Assembly (NCBI GenBank): GCA_929200295.1
Contig: CAKMZE010000044.1
Coordinates: 918-19,561 of the forward strand
Direction: 5' to 3'
DNA length: 18,644 nt
Source: an uncultured Alphaproteobacteria bacterium
Lineage (GTDB): Bacteria > Pseudomonadota > Alphaproteobacteria > Rhodobacterales > Rhodobacteraceae
The notes under the pieces were generated by a model. That model was not told the DNA's origin, made no database searches, and saw only the letters and a program-made list of their open reading frames with translations. Both the position numbers and the translations under genes were made by a program. This document shows positions 1 to 5,684 of this stretch, in pieces; within the stretch, counting starts at the first letter, position 1, and each line of letters starts with the position of its first letter.

Positions 1-249
1 AATGATAACCTCGCGCTCTTTCGCATCCGACCACGCACCCACCAATTCACCAGCGCAAAGCATCGCAGACAGCGCGCTTTTGCCGTTTCCGCGCCCTACA
101 CTCAGTACACCTACGTTAATCTCATCAGAGAAAGTGCCATCAATGAAGCGGTTTTGATAAGGTGCCAGCTTGACCGCACTGCCCGCCAACCGCCCTGTCG
201 GGACTATCAGAGAATTGCAAAATCGCTTGATTAAGGTTGCCTGTTTCAT
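1..249 (-). CDS. Phage terminase large subunit, N-terminal part (continues past left edge)
   Basis: Reading the minus strand from an ATG at 247-249 gives 83 codons that run off the window. The product begins MKQATLIKRF, continues with a VPTGRLAGSAVKLAPYQ stretch, and then has a Walker A-like motif, GRGNGKSAL. This order (short helix, 'VP.G.L.G...L..(F/Y)Q', then a beta strand and the ATPase P-loop) is the N-terminus of the large terminase ATPase, the motor that packages phage DNA into capsids. The reading frame stays open upstream to base 372, with further ATGs at 256-258, 271-273 and 319-321. I prefer 249 because it sits at the usual distance from the VP.G motif, has GGATGG 5 bases upstream, and overlaps the stop of the preceding small ORF as ATGA. 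Whether the rest of the gene is intact cannot be seen. Family call is firm; start is moderately sure. Confidence 0.85.
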   Translation of the reverse strand, partial: MKQATLIKRFCNSLIVPTGRLAGSAVKLAPYQNRFIDGTFSDEINVGVLSVGRGNGKSALSAMLCAGELVGAWSDAKEREVII

Positions 250-368
250 GCGAGCCATCCGAACCACATCCATAGCGTGTGTGTAAAATGAAGACTCGGA
301 ACTGCGGTAAATCCCATCCATAGATGTTGGGGCATTGGGACCATGTATGTTGTCGCTTCTGTCATCAT
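246..368 (-). CDS. Possible 40-aa small ORF coupled to the terminase gene
   Basis: A 41-codon frame starts at tandem ATGs (366-368 and 363-365). It follows a good Shine-Dalgarno AAGGTGA (minus strand of 373-379), spaced 4 bases from the first ATG and 7 from the second. Its TGA stop (246-248) overlaps the proposed terminase ATG as ATGA, a usual sign of translational coupling. The peptide starts MMTEATTYMV, is rich in Trp, Met and Phe, and has a hydrophobic C-terminal third (LWMWFGWLA), so it could be membrane-seeking. No family is recognised. It may be a true small protein, a translated leader that only loads ribosomes for terminase, or a chance frame. The ribosome site and overlap are seen; the function is unknown. 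Confidence 0.4.
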   Translation of the reverse strand: MMTEATTYMVPMPQHLWMGFTAVPSLHFTHTLWMWFGWLA

Positions 369-377
369 CGCTTCACC

Positions 378-413
378 TTAATATAGGTCAGCATTGCTTA
401 CCTAATATATTAA
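378..413 (-). promoter_or_regulatory. AT-rich imperfect inverted repeat over the ribosome site of the small ORF
   Basis: On the minus strand TTAATA (408-413) and TAGGT (384-388 complement pairing with 400-404) can fold with their complements. The outer arms are 6 bp, followed by a 3-base bulge and a 5-bp inner stem, with a further AGC/GCT pairing possible in the loop. The downstream arm runs into the AAGGTGA ribosome site at 373-379, so folding would partly hide it. It could be an operator or an RNA structure controlling the small ORF and terminase. Only the complementarity is observed. Confidence 0.35.
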
Positions 414-820
414 CTTACAGTCCGCCCCCGCTACTGTCCCCCACTTCACAAAGACAAAGCCTTGCTCGGTTGACAGTCCTACACTTACTGACCTGTATCC
501 ACGCGATGCCCGTATCGTGGGCCAGCCGCTGTCCCGCTGGGTCTTCACCAGCCCCATCCCTCGCAGCTTTGCTTGGGTATGGTCCCCGCACTGTTGGCGG
601 TGGGTTTTGTGTCGCGTTTCTGAGCGGCCTAGTAGGCACTGGTTGCGCTCGGAGTGGGGTAGTTCCCAGATCATCATTCCCCATCGATATCGCTCGACGG
701 TCAAAAGCTAGAGCGCGGCCCTTGTCCTATGATATGTCCCATTGTGGGTTTGCTCATTGTGGACATGGGCTATGCTTTACCTGTCACGTCGCTACCGCTC
801 GACGGCGGCGCGACAGGCAA
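381..820. other. Stretch without a convincing gene inside the phage block
   Basis: Between the 82-aa gene and the small ORF upstream of terminase there is a gap where related phages often carry an HNH nuclease or small terminase gene. No frame here shows such motifs. The best minus-strand frame is 402-704, which opens at a TTG and has an internal tandem ATG. It yields about 100 residues with no recognisable domain, and I do not call it a gene. The plus-strand frame 335-922 is long but low-complexity and lies antisense to the phage block. An 18-bp imperfect direct repeat centred on CGCTCGACGG occurs at 691-700 and 796-805. A hairpin with 6-bp outer arms (CCTGTC 780-785 / GACAGG 812-817) lies just downstream of the 82-aa gene stop. 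A decayed gene or an undescribed element are both possible. Confidence 0.4.
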
Positions 821-1069
821 TCAGCTTTCTATCAGATCAGTGTCGCCTCCTTGATCTATGCTGGCACTCTGGCGGAACAGGTCTGTTACCAGCTCACGCA
901 TGAGTGGCAGTTGCTTCTGTGAAGGCCACCAATCCTTGCGACGGGCCTGCTTAGTAATTGACTTGGCAAAGCCTCGCGCCCAGTCATTCTCTGCCTTTGC
1001 CGCTACAGTGGGCATATGGTGAAGAAGACGCTCCACCTCAGAGGGATTACAAATCGGGCGATTGCTCAT
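821..1069 (-). CDS. Hypothetical phage-associated small protein, 82 aa
   Basis: The 82-residue product starts MSNRPICNPS. It has a core rich in Trp, Lys and Arg (WARGFAKSITKQARRKDWW) followed by PSQKQLPLMRELVTDLF. The combination of a basic helix, 'W.PS.KQ' and a terminal amphipathic helix resembles short uncharacterised proteins found near packaging or replication genes of alphaproteobacterial phages; this is from memory and I cannot name a family. The basic helical make-up would suit nucleic-acid binding, but that is inference. Its ATG (1067-1069) overlaps the TGA of the upstream 162-aa gene as ATGA, so the two are probably translated together. The pattern of codon use and the coupling make it more credible as a real gene than the overlapping frames on the other strand. 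Confidence 0.7.
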   Translation of the reverse strand: MSNRPICNPSEVERLLHHMPTVAAKAENDWARGFAKSITKQARRKDWWPSQKQLPLMRELVTDLFRQSASIDQGGDTDLIES

Positions 1070-1554
1070 GCTGCCATCCCCCCTTGAACAAAGCCAAAGA
1101 AGGCAGGGCGTCTTGCCGGGTCCATCGCTTCAAAACAAGCGGCCCCATAACTCTCGATCTCCGAAGGCGTGGCTAAACTTGCCCAGAACCGCGCATCATC
1201 CATCCCACCTAGGAATGAAGGCAAAGGCGCATCAACAGCACCTAGGACGCTTGCAGCAACCTTTTCAGCTTGCCATGGCTCAAGATCATGCAGGGCGTCT
1301 AATGCACGCTGCACACGCTCTAGCAGATCATCACCGTAAGACGCCGCGAGTTGCGGAAATTCGCTTGCGAAAGCGTCCCTTTTCGGGGTAGAGTGTTCGC
1401 AAGAAATGTCGTGTTTCTTATGTGATTTGACGCCGTTGCGGGGACCATCTGCAGCGGCGTTTTCTTTTGTCAGATCATTTCCGAGAACAAACCGTGTTTC
1501 CGTTGTGTCAATTTTGTGCCAATCGGAAACTTGTGTTCCTGCATCGTTCTGCAT
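1066..1554 (-). CDS. Hypothetical phage-associated protein, 162 aa
   Basis: The product starts MQNDAGTQVS. The first 65 residues are polar and probably disordered. The C-terminal half is compact: a helix around FPQLAASYGDDLLERVQRAL, then PLPSFLGG, then an acidic/aromatic segment, DDARFWASLATPSEIESYG, ending in a helix rich in Phe. No enzymatic motif is visible and no family is recognised with confidence. The frame is open further upstream to 1812, but that extension would run into serC on the opposite strand and has no good start, so the ATG at 1552-1554 is chosen. Its TGA overlaps the ATG of the 82-aa gene (ATGA). Its start codon lies within a set of CTGCA repeats spaced 10 bp apart, so the gene may be controlled at that site. 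It diverges from serC with about 120 bases between starts. Confidence 0.65.
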   Translation of the reverse strand: MQNDAGTQVSDWHKIDTTETRFVLGNDLTKENAAADGPRNGVKSHKKHDISCEHSTPKRDAFASEFPQLAASYGDDLLERVQRALDALHDLEPWQAEKVAASVLGAVDAPLPSFLGGMDDARFWASLATPSEIESYGAACFEAMDPARRPAFFGFVQGGMAA

Positions 1555-1573
1555 TTCTCTGCATTTACCTGCA
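1539..1573. repeat. Four CTGCA repeats at exact 10-bp spacing
   Basis: CTGCA occurs at 1539-1543, 1549-1553, 1559-1563 and 1569-1573. The first three extend to CTGCAT. Each copy is one DNA helical turn from the next, so all would face the same side of the helix, as in operators bound by cooperative dimers. The array overlaps the start codon of the 162-aa gene and lies upstream of serC. The repeat is directly visible; a binding role is inference. Confidence 0.5.
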
Positions 1574-1628
1574 AACGAAGCACCTTTTTCTATTGCTGTT
1601 TTTGTTGGTTCTGCGCATCCTGATAAGT

Positions 1629-1675
1629 GGGACACCCTTCCCCAACGAAGGGCATATATCTGTGAGGATACCAGA
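1629..1675 (+). promoter_or_regulatory. Candidate serC leader RNA (hairpins reaching the ribosome site)
   Basis: Upstream of serC, CCCTTC (1635-1640) and GAAGGG (1647-1652) form a perfect 6-bp stem with a 6-base loop. GGG at 1629-1631 can compete for the same CCC. A second small stem, TATC (1657-1660) with GATA (1667-1670), encloses the Shine-Dalgarno GAGG (1664-1667), 8 bases before the serC ATG. A cis-acting 'serC leader' whose last stem overlaps the serC ribosome site has been described in alphaproteobacteria upstream of serC-serA. Position and layout fit that motif, but I have not compared this sequence with the family model, so the assignment is tentative. Confidence 0.45.
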
Positions 1676-2827
1676 ATGGCATTTGAAAAACCGGCATTGC
1701 GGCCGGACAATCCCCGATTTTCATCGGGGCCCTGCGCAAAACCCCCTATTTGGACAGTTGAAAAGCTTGTAGGCGCGCCGCTAGGTCGCTCGCATCGTGC
1801 CGCCGATGGCAAGGCAAAGCTTTCTAAGGCGATTAACCTGACCCGTGAGATCTTAGGTATTCCAGACGACTACCGGATCGGCATTGTACCTGCCTCTGAT
1901 ACCGGGGCGTTTGAGATGGCGATGTGGTCATTGCTCGGCGAGCGACCTGTTGAAACGGTTGCTTGGGAAAGCTTTGGTGCGGGTTGGGTCACCGATGTGG
2001 TCAAACAGCTAAAACTCGACGCGACTGTTCATACGGCTGATTATGGCCAAATCGTTGATATGACGACACTCAACTACGATCATGACGTTTGCTTTACATG
2101 GAATGGCACGACCTCAGGCGTGCGTATGCCGAATGGCGACGCGATCCCTGCGGATCGCGCTGGCCTGACGCTATGCGACGCGACCTCTGCTGTTTTTGCG
2201 CAAGACCTGCCTTGGGAAAAGCTCGATGTGGCGACGTTTTCTTGGCAAAAAGTGATGGGTGGCGAGGCCGCCCATGGGATGCTGATCCTCTCACCGCGAG
2301 CTGTCGCGCGGCTGGAAAGCTATACACCACCCTGGCCGCTACCAAAGATTTTCCGCCTCACAAAAGGTGGTAAGCTCATTGAGGGTATTTTCCGTGGCGA
2401 GACAATTAACACCCCATCGATGCTCGCGGTTGAGGATTATTTGGTTGCGTTGAAATGGGCGCAAGCCATCGGTGGGTATCCGGCACTTGCCGCGCGTGCA
2501 GATGCCAATGCCAGGGCCGTTTTTGATTTTTGTGATCAGAACGATTGGATCGCCAATCTGGCGCAAGACCCTGCGACGCAGTCAAACACATCCGTATGTT
2601 TGCAATTCACCAATCCTGAAATCCCTGATGGCGCTACCTTTGCCAAATCTGTTGCAAAGCGGTTAAGCGATGAAAATGCCGCATGGGACATTGGCGCATA
2701 CCGTGATGCCCCCCCTGGCCTGCGGATCTGGTGCGGTGCGACGGTTGAAACATCAGATATTCAAGCAATGCTGCCTTGGCTCAGCTGGGCCTACCACACT
2801 GAGCGTGCCGAGGTGGTGGGCTCATAG
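1676..2827 (+). CDS. serC: Phosphoserine aminotransferase
   Basis: This 383-residue cytoplasmic PLP enzyme converts 3-phosphohydroxypyruvate and glutamate to phosphoserine, step two of serine synthesis. It can also serve the deoxyxylulose-5-phosphate-dependent PLP route. The N-terminus RPDNPRFSSGPCAKPP is that of the shorter alphaproteobacterial/archaeal-type SerC. The cofactor-binding lysine is K192 in FSWQKVMGG, with the PLP-contacting aspartate D168 in LCDATSAVFA. The ATG at 1676 is preceded by GAGG 8 bases upstream; the frame is open to 1406, but that extension lies antisense to the phage-like gene and has no role. serA follows after 58 bases, so the two form an operon. The last codons (AEVVGS and stop) are made by a perfect palindrome, described separately. 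Regulation probably acts through the leader just upstream. Confidence 0.95.
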   Translation: MAFEKPALRPDNPRFSSGPCAKPPIWTVEKLVGAPLGRSHRAADGKAKLSKAINLTREILGIPDDYRIGIVPASDTGAFEMAMWSLLGERPVETVAWESFGAGWVTDVVKQLKLDATVHTADYGQIVDMTTLNYDHDVCFTWNGTTSGVRMPNGDAIPADRAGLTLCDATSAVFAQDLPWEKLDVATFSWQKVMGGEAAHGMLILSPRAVARLESYTPPWPLPKIFRLTKGGKLIEGIFRGETINTPSMLAVEDYLVALKWAQAIGGYPALAARADANARAVFDFCDQNDWIANLAQDPATQSNTSVCLQFTNPEIPDGATFAKSVAKRLSDENAAWDIGAYRDAPPGLRIWCGATVETSDIQAMLPWLSWAYHTERAEVVGS

Positions 2828-2833
2828 CCCACC
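2815..2833. repeat. Perfect 8-bp palindrome spanning the serC stop codon
   Basis: GGTGGGCT (2815-2822) and AGCCCACC (2826-2833) are exact complements separated by CAT, and the TAG stop (2825-2827) lies within the hairpin. No T-run follows directly, so it is not a classic terminator; it could stabilise the serC 3' end or slow read-through to serA. GGTGGGCT..AGCCCACCCTAC resembles a palindromic extragenic repeat I recall as common in many proteobacterial genomes. That likeness is from memory and untested. Confidence 0.55.
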
Positions 2834-2885
2834 CTACAATCTGCATTCCTCTTCTTTCTTAGTTTTAAGCGTAAAGGACACCCTT

Positions 2886-4481
2886 ATGCCTGCTCCAAAA
2901 GTTCTCATATCCGATAAGCTCTCACCTGCTGCTGTGCAGATTTTCAAAGACCGTGGGATCCATGTCGATTTTCAACCCGATCTCGGCAAAGACAAAAGCC
3001 AGCTCCTTGCGGCGATCTCAGACTATGATGGGTTAGCTATTCGATCCGCAACAAAAGCCACTGAAAAAATCATCGCTGCGGCAAAGAACCTCAAAGTCAT
3101 TGGCCGTGCTGGTATCGGTACAGATAATATCGACAAAGATGCCGCATCCAAGGCTGGCATTATTGTGATGAACACCCCCTTTGGCAATATGATCACCACT
3201 GCCGAACATGCGATTGCCATGATGTTCGCTGTTGCCCGCCAAATCCCGGCGGCAAATACATCCACCCATGCTGGTAAGTGGGAAAAGTCCAAATTTATGG
3301 GGGTCGAACTGACAAGCAAAACTCTCGGTGTGATTGGGGCCGGCAATATCGGTGGTATCGTCTGCGCCCGCGCCCGCGCGCTTGAGATGAAGGTCGCAGC
3401 CTATGATCCTTATCTGAGCGAGGAAAAAGCCGAAAAGATGGGTGTGCAAAAGGTCGATCTCGATACGCTTTTGGCCTCAGCCGATTTTATCACGCTTCAT
3501 GTGCCTTTCACCGACCAAACCGCCAATATCCTCTCTGCTGAGAATATCGCAAAAATGAAAGCCGGCGTGCGGATCATCAACTGCGCGCGCGGTGGGCTTG
3601 TCGATGAAGCCGCCCTCGCTGAGGCATTAAAATCGGGTCATGTCGCTGGGGCAGCCTTTGATGTGTTCGCCCAGGAACCCGCCACAGAAAGCCCGCTCTT
3701 TAACTTACCCAACGTCGTTGTGACCCCACACCTCGGCGCCGCAACGACCGAGGCACAAGAAAACGTCGCGCTGCAAATCGCAGAGCAAATGTCAGATTAC
3801 CTGCTCACTGGCGCGGTGAGTAACGCGCTCAATATGCCATCGGTCACAGCCGAAGAAGCAAAGGTCATGGGCCCTTGGATCAAACTCTCTGGCCATCTTG
3901 GTAACTTCATCGGCCAAATGACAGATGAGCCGATCAAAGCGATCAATATCCTGTTTGATGGCGCTGCCTCAGATATGAACCTTAAGGCACTGCCCGCCGC
4001 AACAGTCGCAGGCATCATGAAAAAGGCTAACCCCGATACGAATATGGTGTCAGCCCCTGTGATTGCCAAAGAACGCGGGATCAAAATTTCAACCACAAAG
4101 CAAGATCAATCCGGCACATTTGAAGGCTATATCAAAGTCACCGTTGTCACAGATAAGCGCGAGCGCTCAGTTGCGGGCACAGTGTTTAGCGATGGCAAAC
4201 CGCGCTTTATCCAGATTAAGGGCATCAATATTGATGCCGAAGTGGGCGCGCATATGCTCTATACCACAAACGAAGACGTGCCGGGCATCATTGGCGCATT
4301 GGGGCAAACAATGGGCACTCATGGGGTCAATATCGCAAACTTCACCTTAGGCCGGGCCGGGGTAAAGGGCGAGGCGATCGCGCTTCTTTACGTGGATGAA
4401 CCTGTGCCAGGTAAGGCTATTCAGGCACTTGAGGAAACCGCACTCTTTACCCAGGTTAAACCGCTTACATTTGACGTATAG
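2886..4481 (+). CDS. serA: D-3-phosphoglycerate dehydrogenase
   Basis: The 531-residue NAD-dependent enzyme oxidises 3-phosphoglycerate to phosphohydroxypyruvate, the first and committing step of serine synthesis, feeding SerC encoded just upstream. Residues 1-300 hold the catalytic and nucleotide-binding domains: the Rossmann motif GAGNIGG begins at G151, and the catalytic triad of the family is R235 (NCARGG), E264 (FAQEP) and H282 (TPHLGAA). Residues about 320-450 form the intervening domain of the long (type I) enzymes, and the last 75 residues are an ACT domain (TNEDVPGIIGALG), the usual site for serine feedback. Its length matches the long form. The start at 2886 has AAGGA 7 bases upstream; the frame is open further upstream across the end of serC, but that part is only overlap. 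No strong terminator follows. Confidence 0.96.
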   Translation: MPAPKVLISDKLSPAAVQIFKDRGIHVDFQPDLGKDKSQLLAAISDYDGLAIRSATKATEKIIAAAKNLKVIGRAGIGTDNIDKDAASKAGIIVMNTPFGNMITTAEHAIAMMFAVARQIPAANTSTHAGKWEKSKFMGVELTSKTLGVIGAGNIGGIVCARARALEMKVAAYDPYLSEEKAEKMGVQKVDLDTLLASADFITLHVPFTDQTANILSAENIAKMKAGVRIINCARGGLVDEAALAEALKSGHVAGAAFDVFAQEPATESPLFNLPNVVVTPHLGAATTEAQENVALQIAEQMSDYLLTGAVSNALNMPSVTAEEAKVMGPWIKLSGHLGNFIGQMTDEPIKAINILFDGAASDMNLKALPAATVAGIMKKANPDTNMVSAPVIAKERGIKISTTKQDQSGTFEGYIKVTVVTDKRERSVAGTVFSDGKPRFIQIKGINIDAEVGAHMLYTTNEDVPGIIGALGQTMGTHGVNIANFTLGRAGVKGEAIALLYVDEPVPGKAIQALEETALFTQVKPLTFDV

Positions 4482-4510
4482 CAAGAGGTATCCATAAAAC
4501 GGCTCGCTAC

Positions 4511-4601
4511 GGGATGGTGGGCGGGGCGCATTGGGTCTTTGCAAAAGACACAACAGCGCCGTCATCATCCCTAGCCGCCACCGCTTTCATAGGCTAAAGC
4601 C
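4511..4601 (+). promoter_or_regulatory. Long imperfect hairpin upstream of mnmH
   Basis: Between serA and mnmH, GGGATGGTG (4511-4519) pairs with CATCATCCC (4563-4571, one G-U), GGCGC (4525-4529) with GCGCC (4556-4560), TTG (4531-4533) with CAA (4551-4553), and GTCTTT (4535-4540) with AAAGAC (4544-4549) around a 3-base loop. The result is a stacked hairpin of about 61 bases. Beside it TAGCC (4572-4576) can pair with GGCTA (4592-4596), which covers the only AGG before the mnmH ATG. No U-tract follows, so it does not look like a terminator for serA. It may be a leader structure or a small palindromic element; the pairing is observed, the role is not known. Confidence 0.4.
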
Positions 4602-4606
4602 ATTCT

Positions 4607-5677
4607 ATGCCTTTTCAGCTCCAGTCCTTGTCAGAGATTTTCACGCATCAGTTTGATGATATCATTGACGTCAGATCCCCTGCTGAATTTGCAATTGACC
4701 ATATCCCCGGGGCGATAAACCTGCCCGCGCTCTCAGACGCGGAACGCGCTGAGATTGGCACGATTTACACACAAGTCTCACCTTTTTTAGCACGCAAAAA
4801 GGGTGCAAGCTGTGTTTTACGCAATGTGGCAGACCATCTTGCTGGCCCGCTTATGGATCAGCCCGGCAGCTGGCAGCCGCTAATCTATTGCTGGCGTGGC
4901 GGGCAGCGCTCGGGCGTGTTCACCACATTGCTCAAAGAGGTGGGCTGGCGCGCAGAACGTTTGCAAGCGGGCTACCAAAGCTACAGACGCCTGATCAAAT
5001 CCGCTCTCTATGATCAAACGCTGCCACATCACTTCATCCTACTCGATGGCTACACAGGCACTGCAAAAACGGCGCTACTCCCGCATTTGCAAACGCGCGG
5101 CATCCAGACGCTCGATCTTGAGGGGCTCGCACGCCACCGCGGTTCACTCTTGGGTGCGCTACCCGGTGGGCAGCCTGCCCAGCGCGGGTTTGAAACAACG
5201 CTTGCACATCATTTACACCACTTAGACCCCAACCGTCCGGTCATTGTAGAGGCGGAAAGCAGTAAAATCGGCCAGATTAATCTGCCGCCCGCGCTTTGGG
5301 CCGCGATGCGCTCAGCCCCGCGCATTACCCTTGATGCGCCGCTCACCGCGCGTGTGCAGTATATCGCAAAAGAATATGCCGATATTCTCCGTGCACCAGA
5401 AACGGTGCAATCGACATTAGCGCCACTCAGGCGCTTGCGCGGCCATGCGGTCGTAGACCACTGGCAAGCGTTACAAGATGCGCAGGATTACACCGGGCTT
5501 TCTGCGGCACTCATCACTGATCACTATGACCCTGCCTATGCAAAAGCGCGACATGCCAATCAGCACCGCTCACTGGGGACTGTGATAGCAGAAACGCTTG
5601 ATGAGGGTGGACTAAACAAAGCTGCAGATCGTGTTGTCGCCTACATCAAAAAAACCGACCTTACGGTTTCGCCATAG
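4607..5677 (+). CDS. mnmH: tRNA 2-selenouridine synthase
   Basis: The 356-residue protein (also called SelU or YbbB) replaces sulfur by selenium in 2-thiouridine at the wobble position of certain tRNAs, by way of a geranylated intermediate, using selenophosphate. An N-terminal rhodanese domain (about 1-130) shows IIDVRSPAEF and the catalytic loop YCWRGGQRSG with C95. The second domain carries a P-loop-like GYTGTAKT at 148-155, with Tyr and Ala at positions that vary in the family. Length is as expected for MnmH. The ATG at 4607 follows a weak ribosome site (AGG at 4591-4593) that may be masked by a hairpin. serA ends 125 bases upstream, so the gene may be in the serC-serA transcript or have its own start. 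selD, which supplies its substrate, converges from the other side 7 bases away. Confidence 0.93.
   Translation: MPFQLQSLSEIFTHQFDDIIDVRSPAEFAIDHIPGAINLPALSDAERAEIGTIYTQVSPFLARKKGASCVLRNVADHLAGPLMDQPGSWQPLIYCWRGGQRSGVFTTLLKEVGWRAERLQAGYQSYRRLIKSALYDQTLPHHFILLDGYTGTAKTALLPHLQTRGIQTLDLEGLARHRGSLLGALPGGQPAQRGFETTLAHHLHHLDPNRPVIVEAESSKIGQINLPPALWAAMRSAPRITLDAPLTARVQYIAKEYADILRAPETVQSTLAPLRRLRGHAVVDHWQALQDAQDYTGLSAALITDHYDPAYAKARHANQHRSLGTVIAETLDEGGLNKAADRVVAYIKKTDLTVSP
5648..5669 (-). terminator. Intrinsic terminator of the selD operon, within the mnmH 3' end
   Basis: On the minus strand AAACCG (from 5669-5664) and CGGTTT (5657-5652) form a 6-bp stem with a 6-base loop, followed by an unbroken run of seven Ts (5654-5648). 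This is a standard intrinsic terminator 15 to 37 bases past the selD stop. It lies inside the last codons of mnmH, so the two convergent transcripts must overlap. Confidence 0.6.
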
Positions 5678-5684
5678 ACCCGGC

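Noticed and set aside
402..704. Minus-strand 100-codon frame as an HNH nuclease or small terminase
   Set aside because: There is no C..C, H-N-H or P27-like pattern in it; Cys and His residues are scattered. Left as unexplained sequence.
335..922. Long plus-strand frame of 195 codons
   Set aside because: It is Ser/Leu/Arg-rich without domain character and lies antisense to the phage block; the coupled minus-strand genes are better supported.
1406..1675. Upstream extension of serC
   Set aside because: SerC homology starts at the ATG at 1676, which has a good ribosome site; the extension runs antisense to the 162-aa gene.
4482..4606. Intrinsic terminator for serA
   Set aside because: Strong pairing is present, but no T-run follows any stem on the plus strand.
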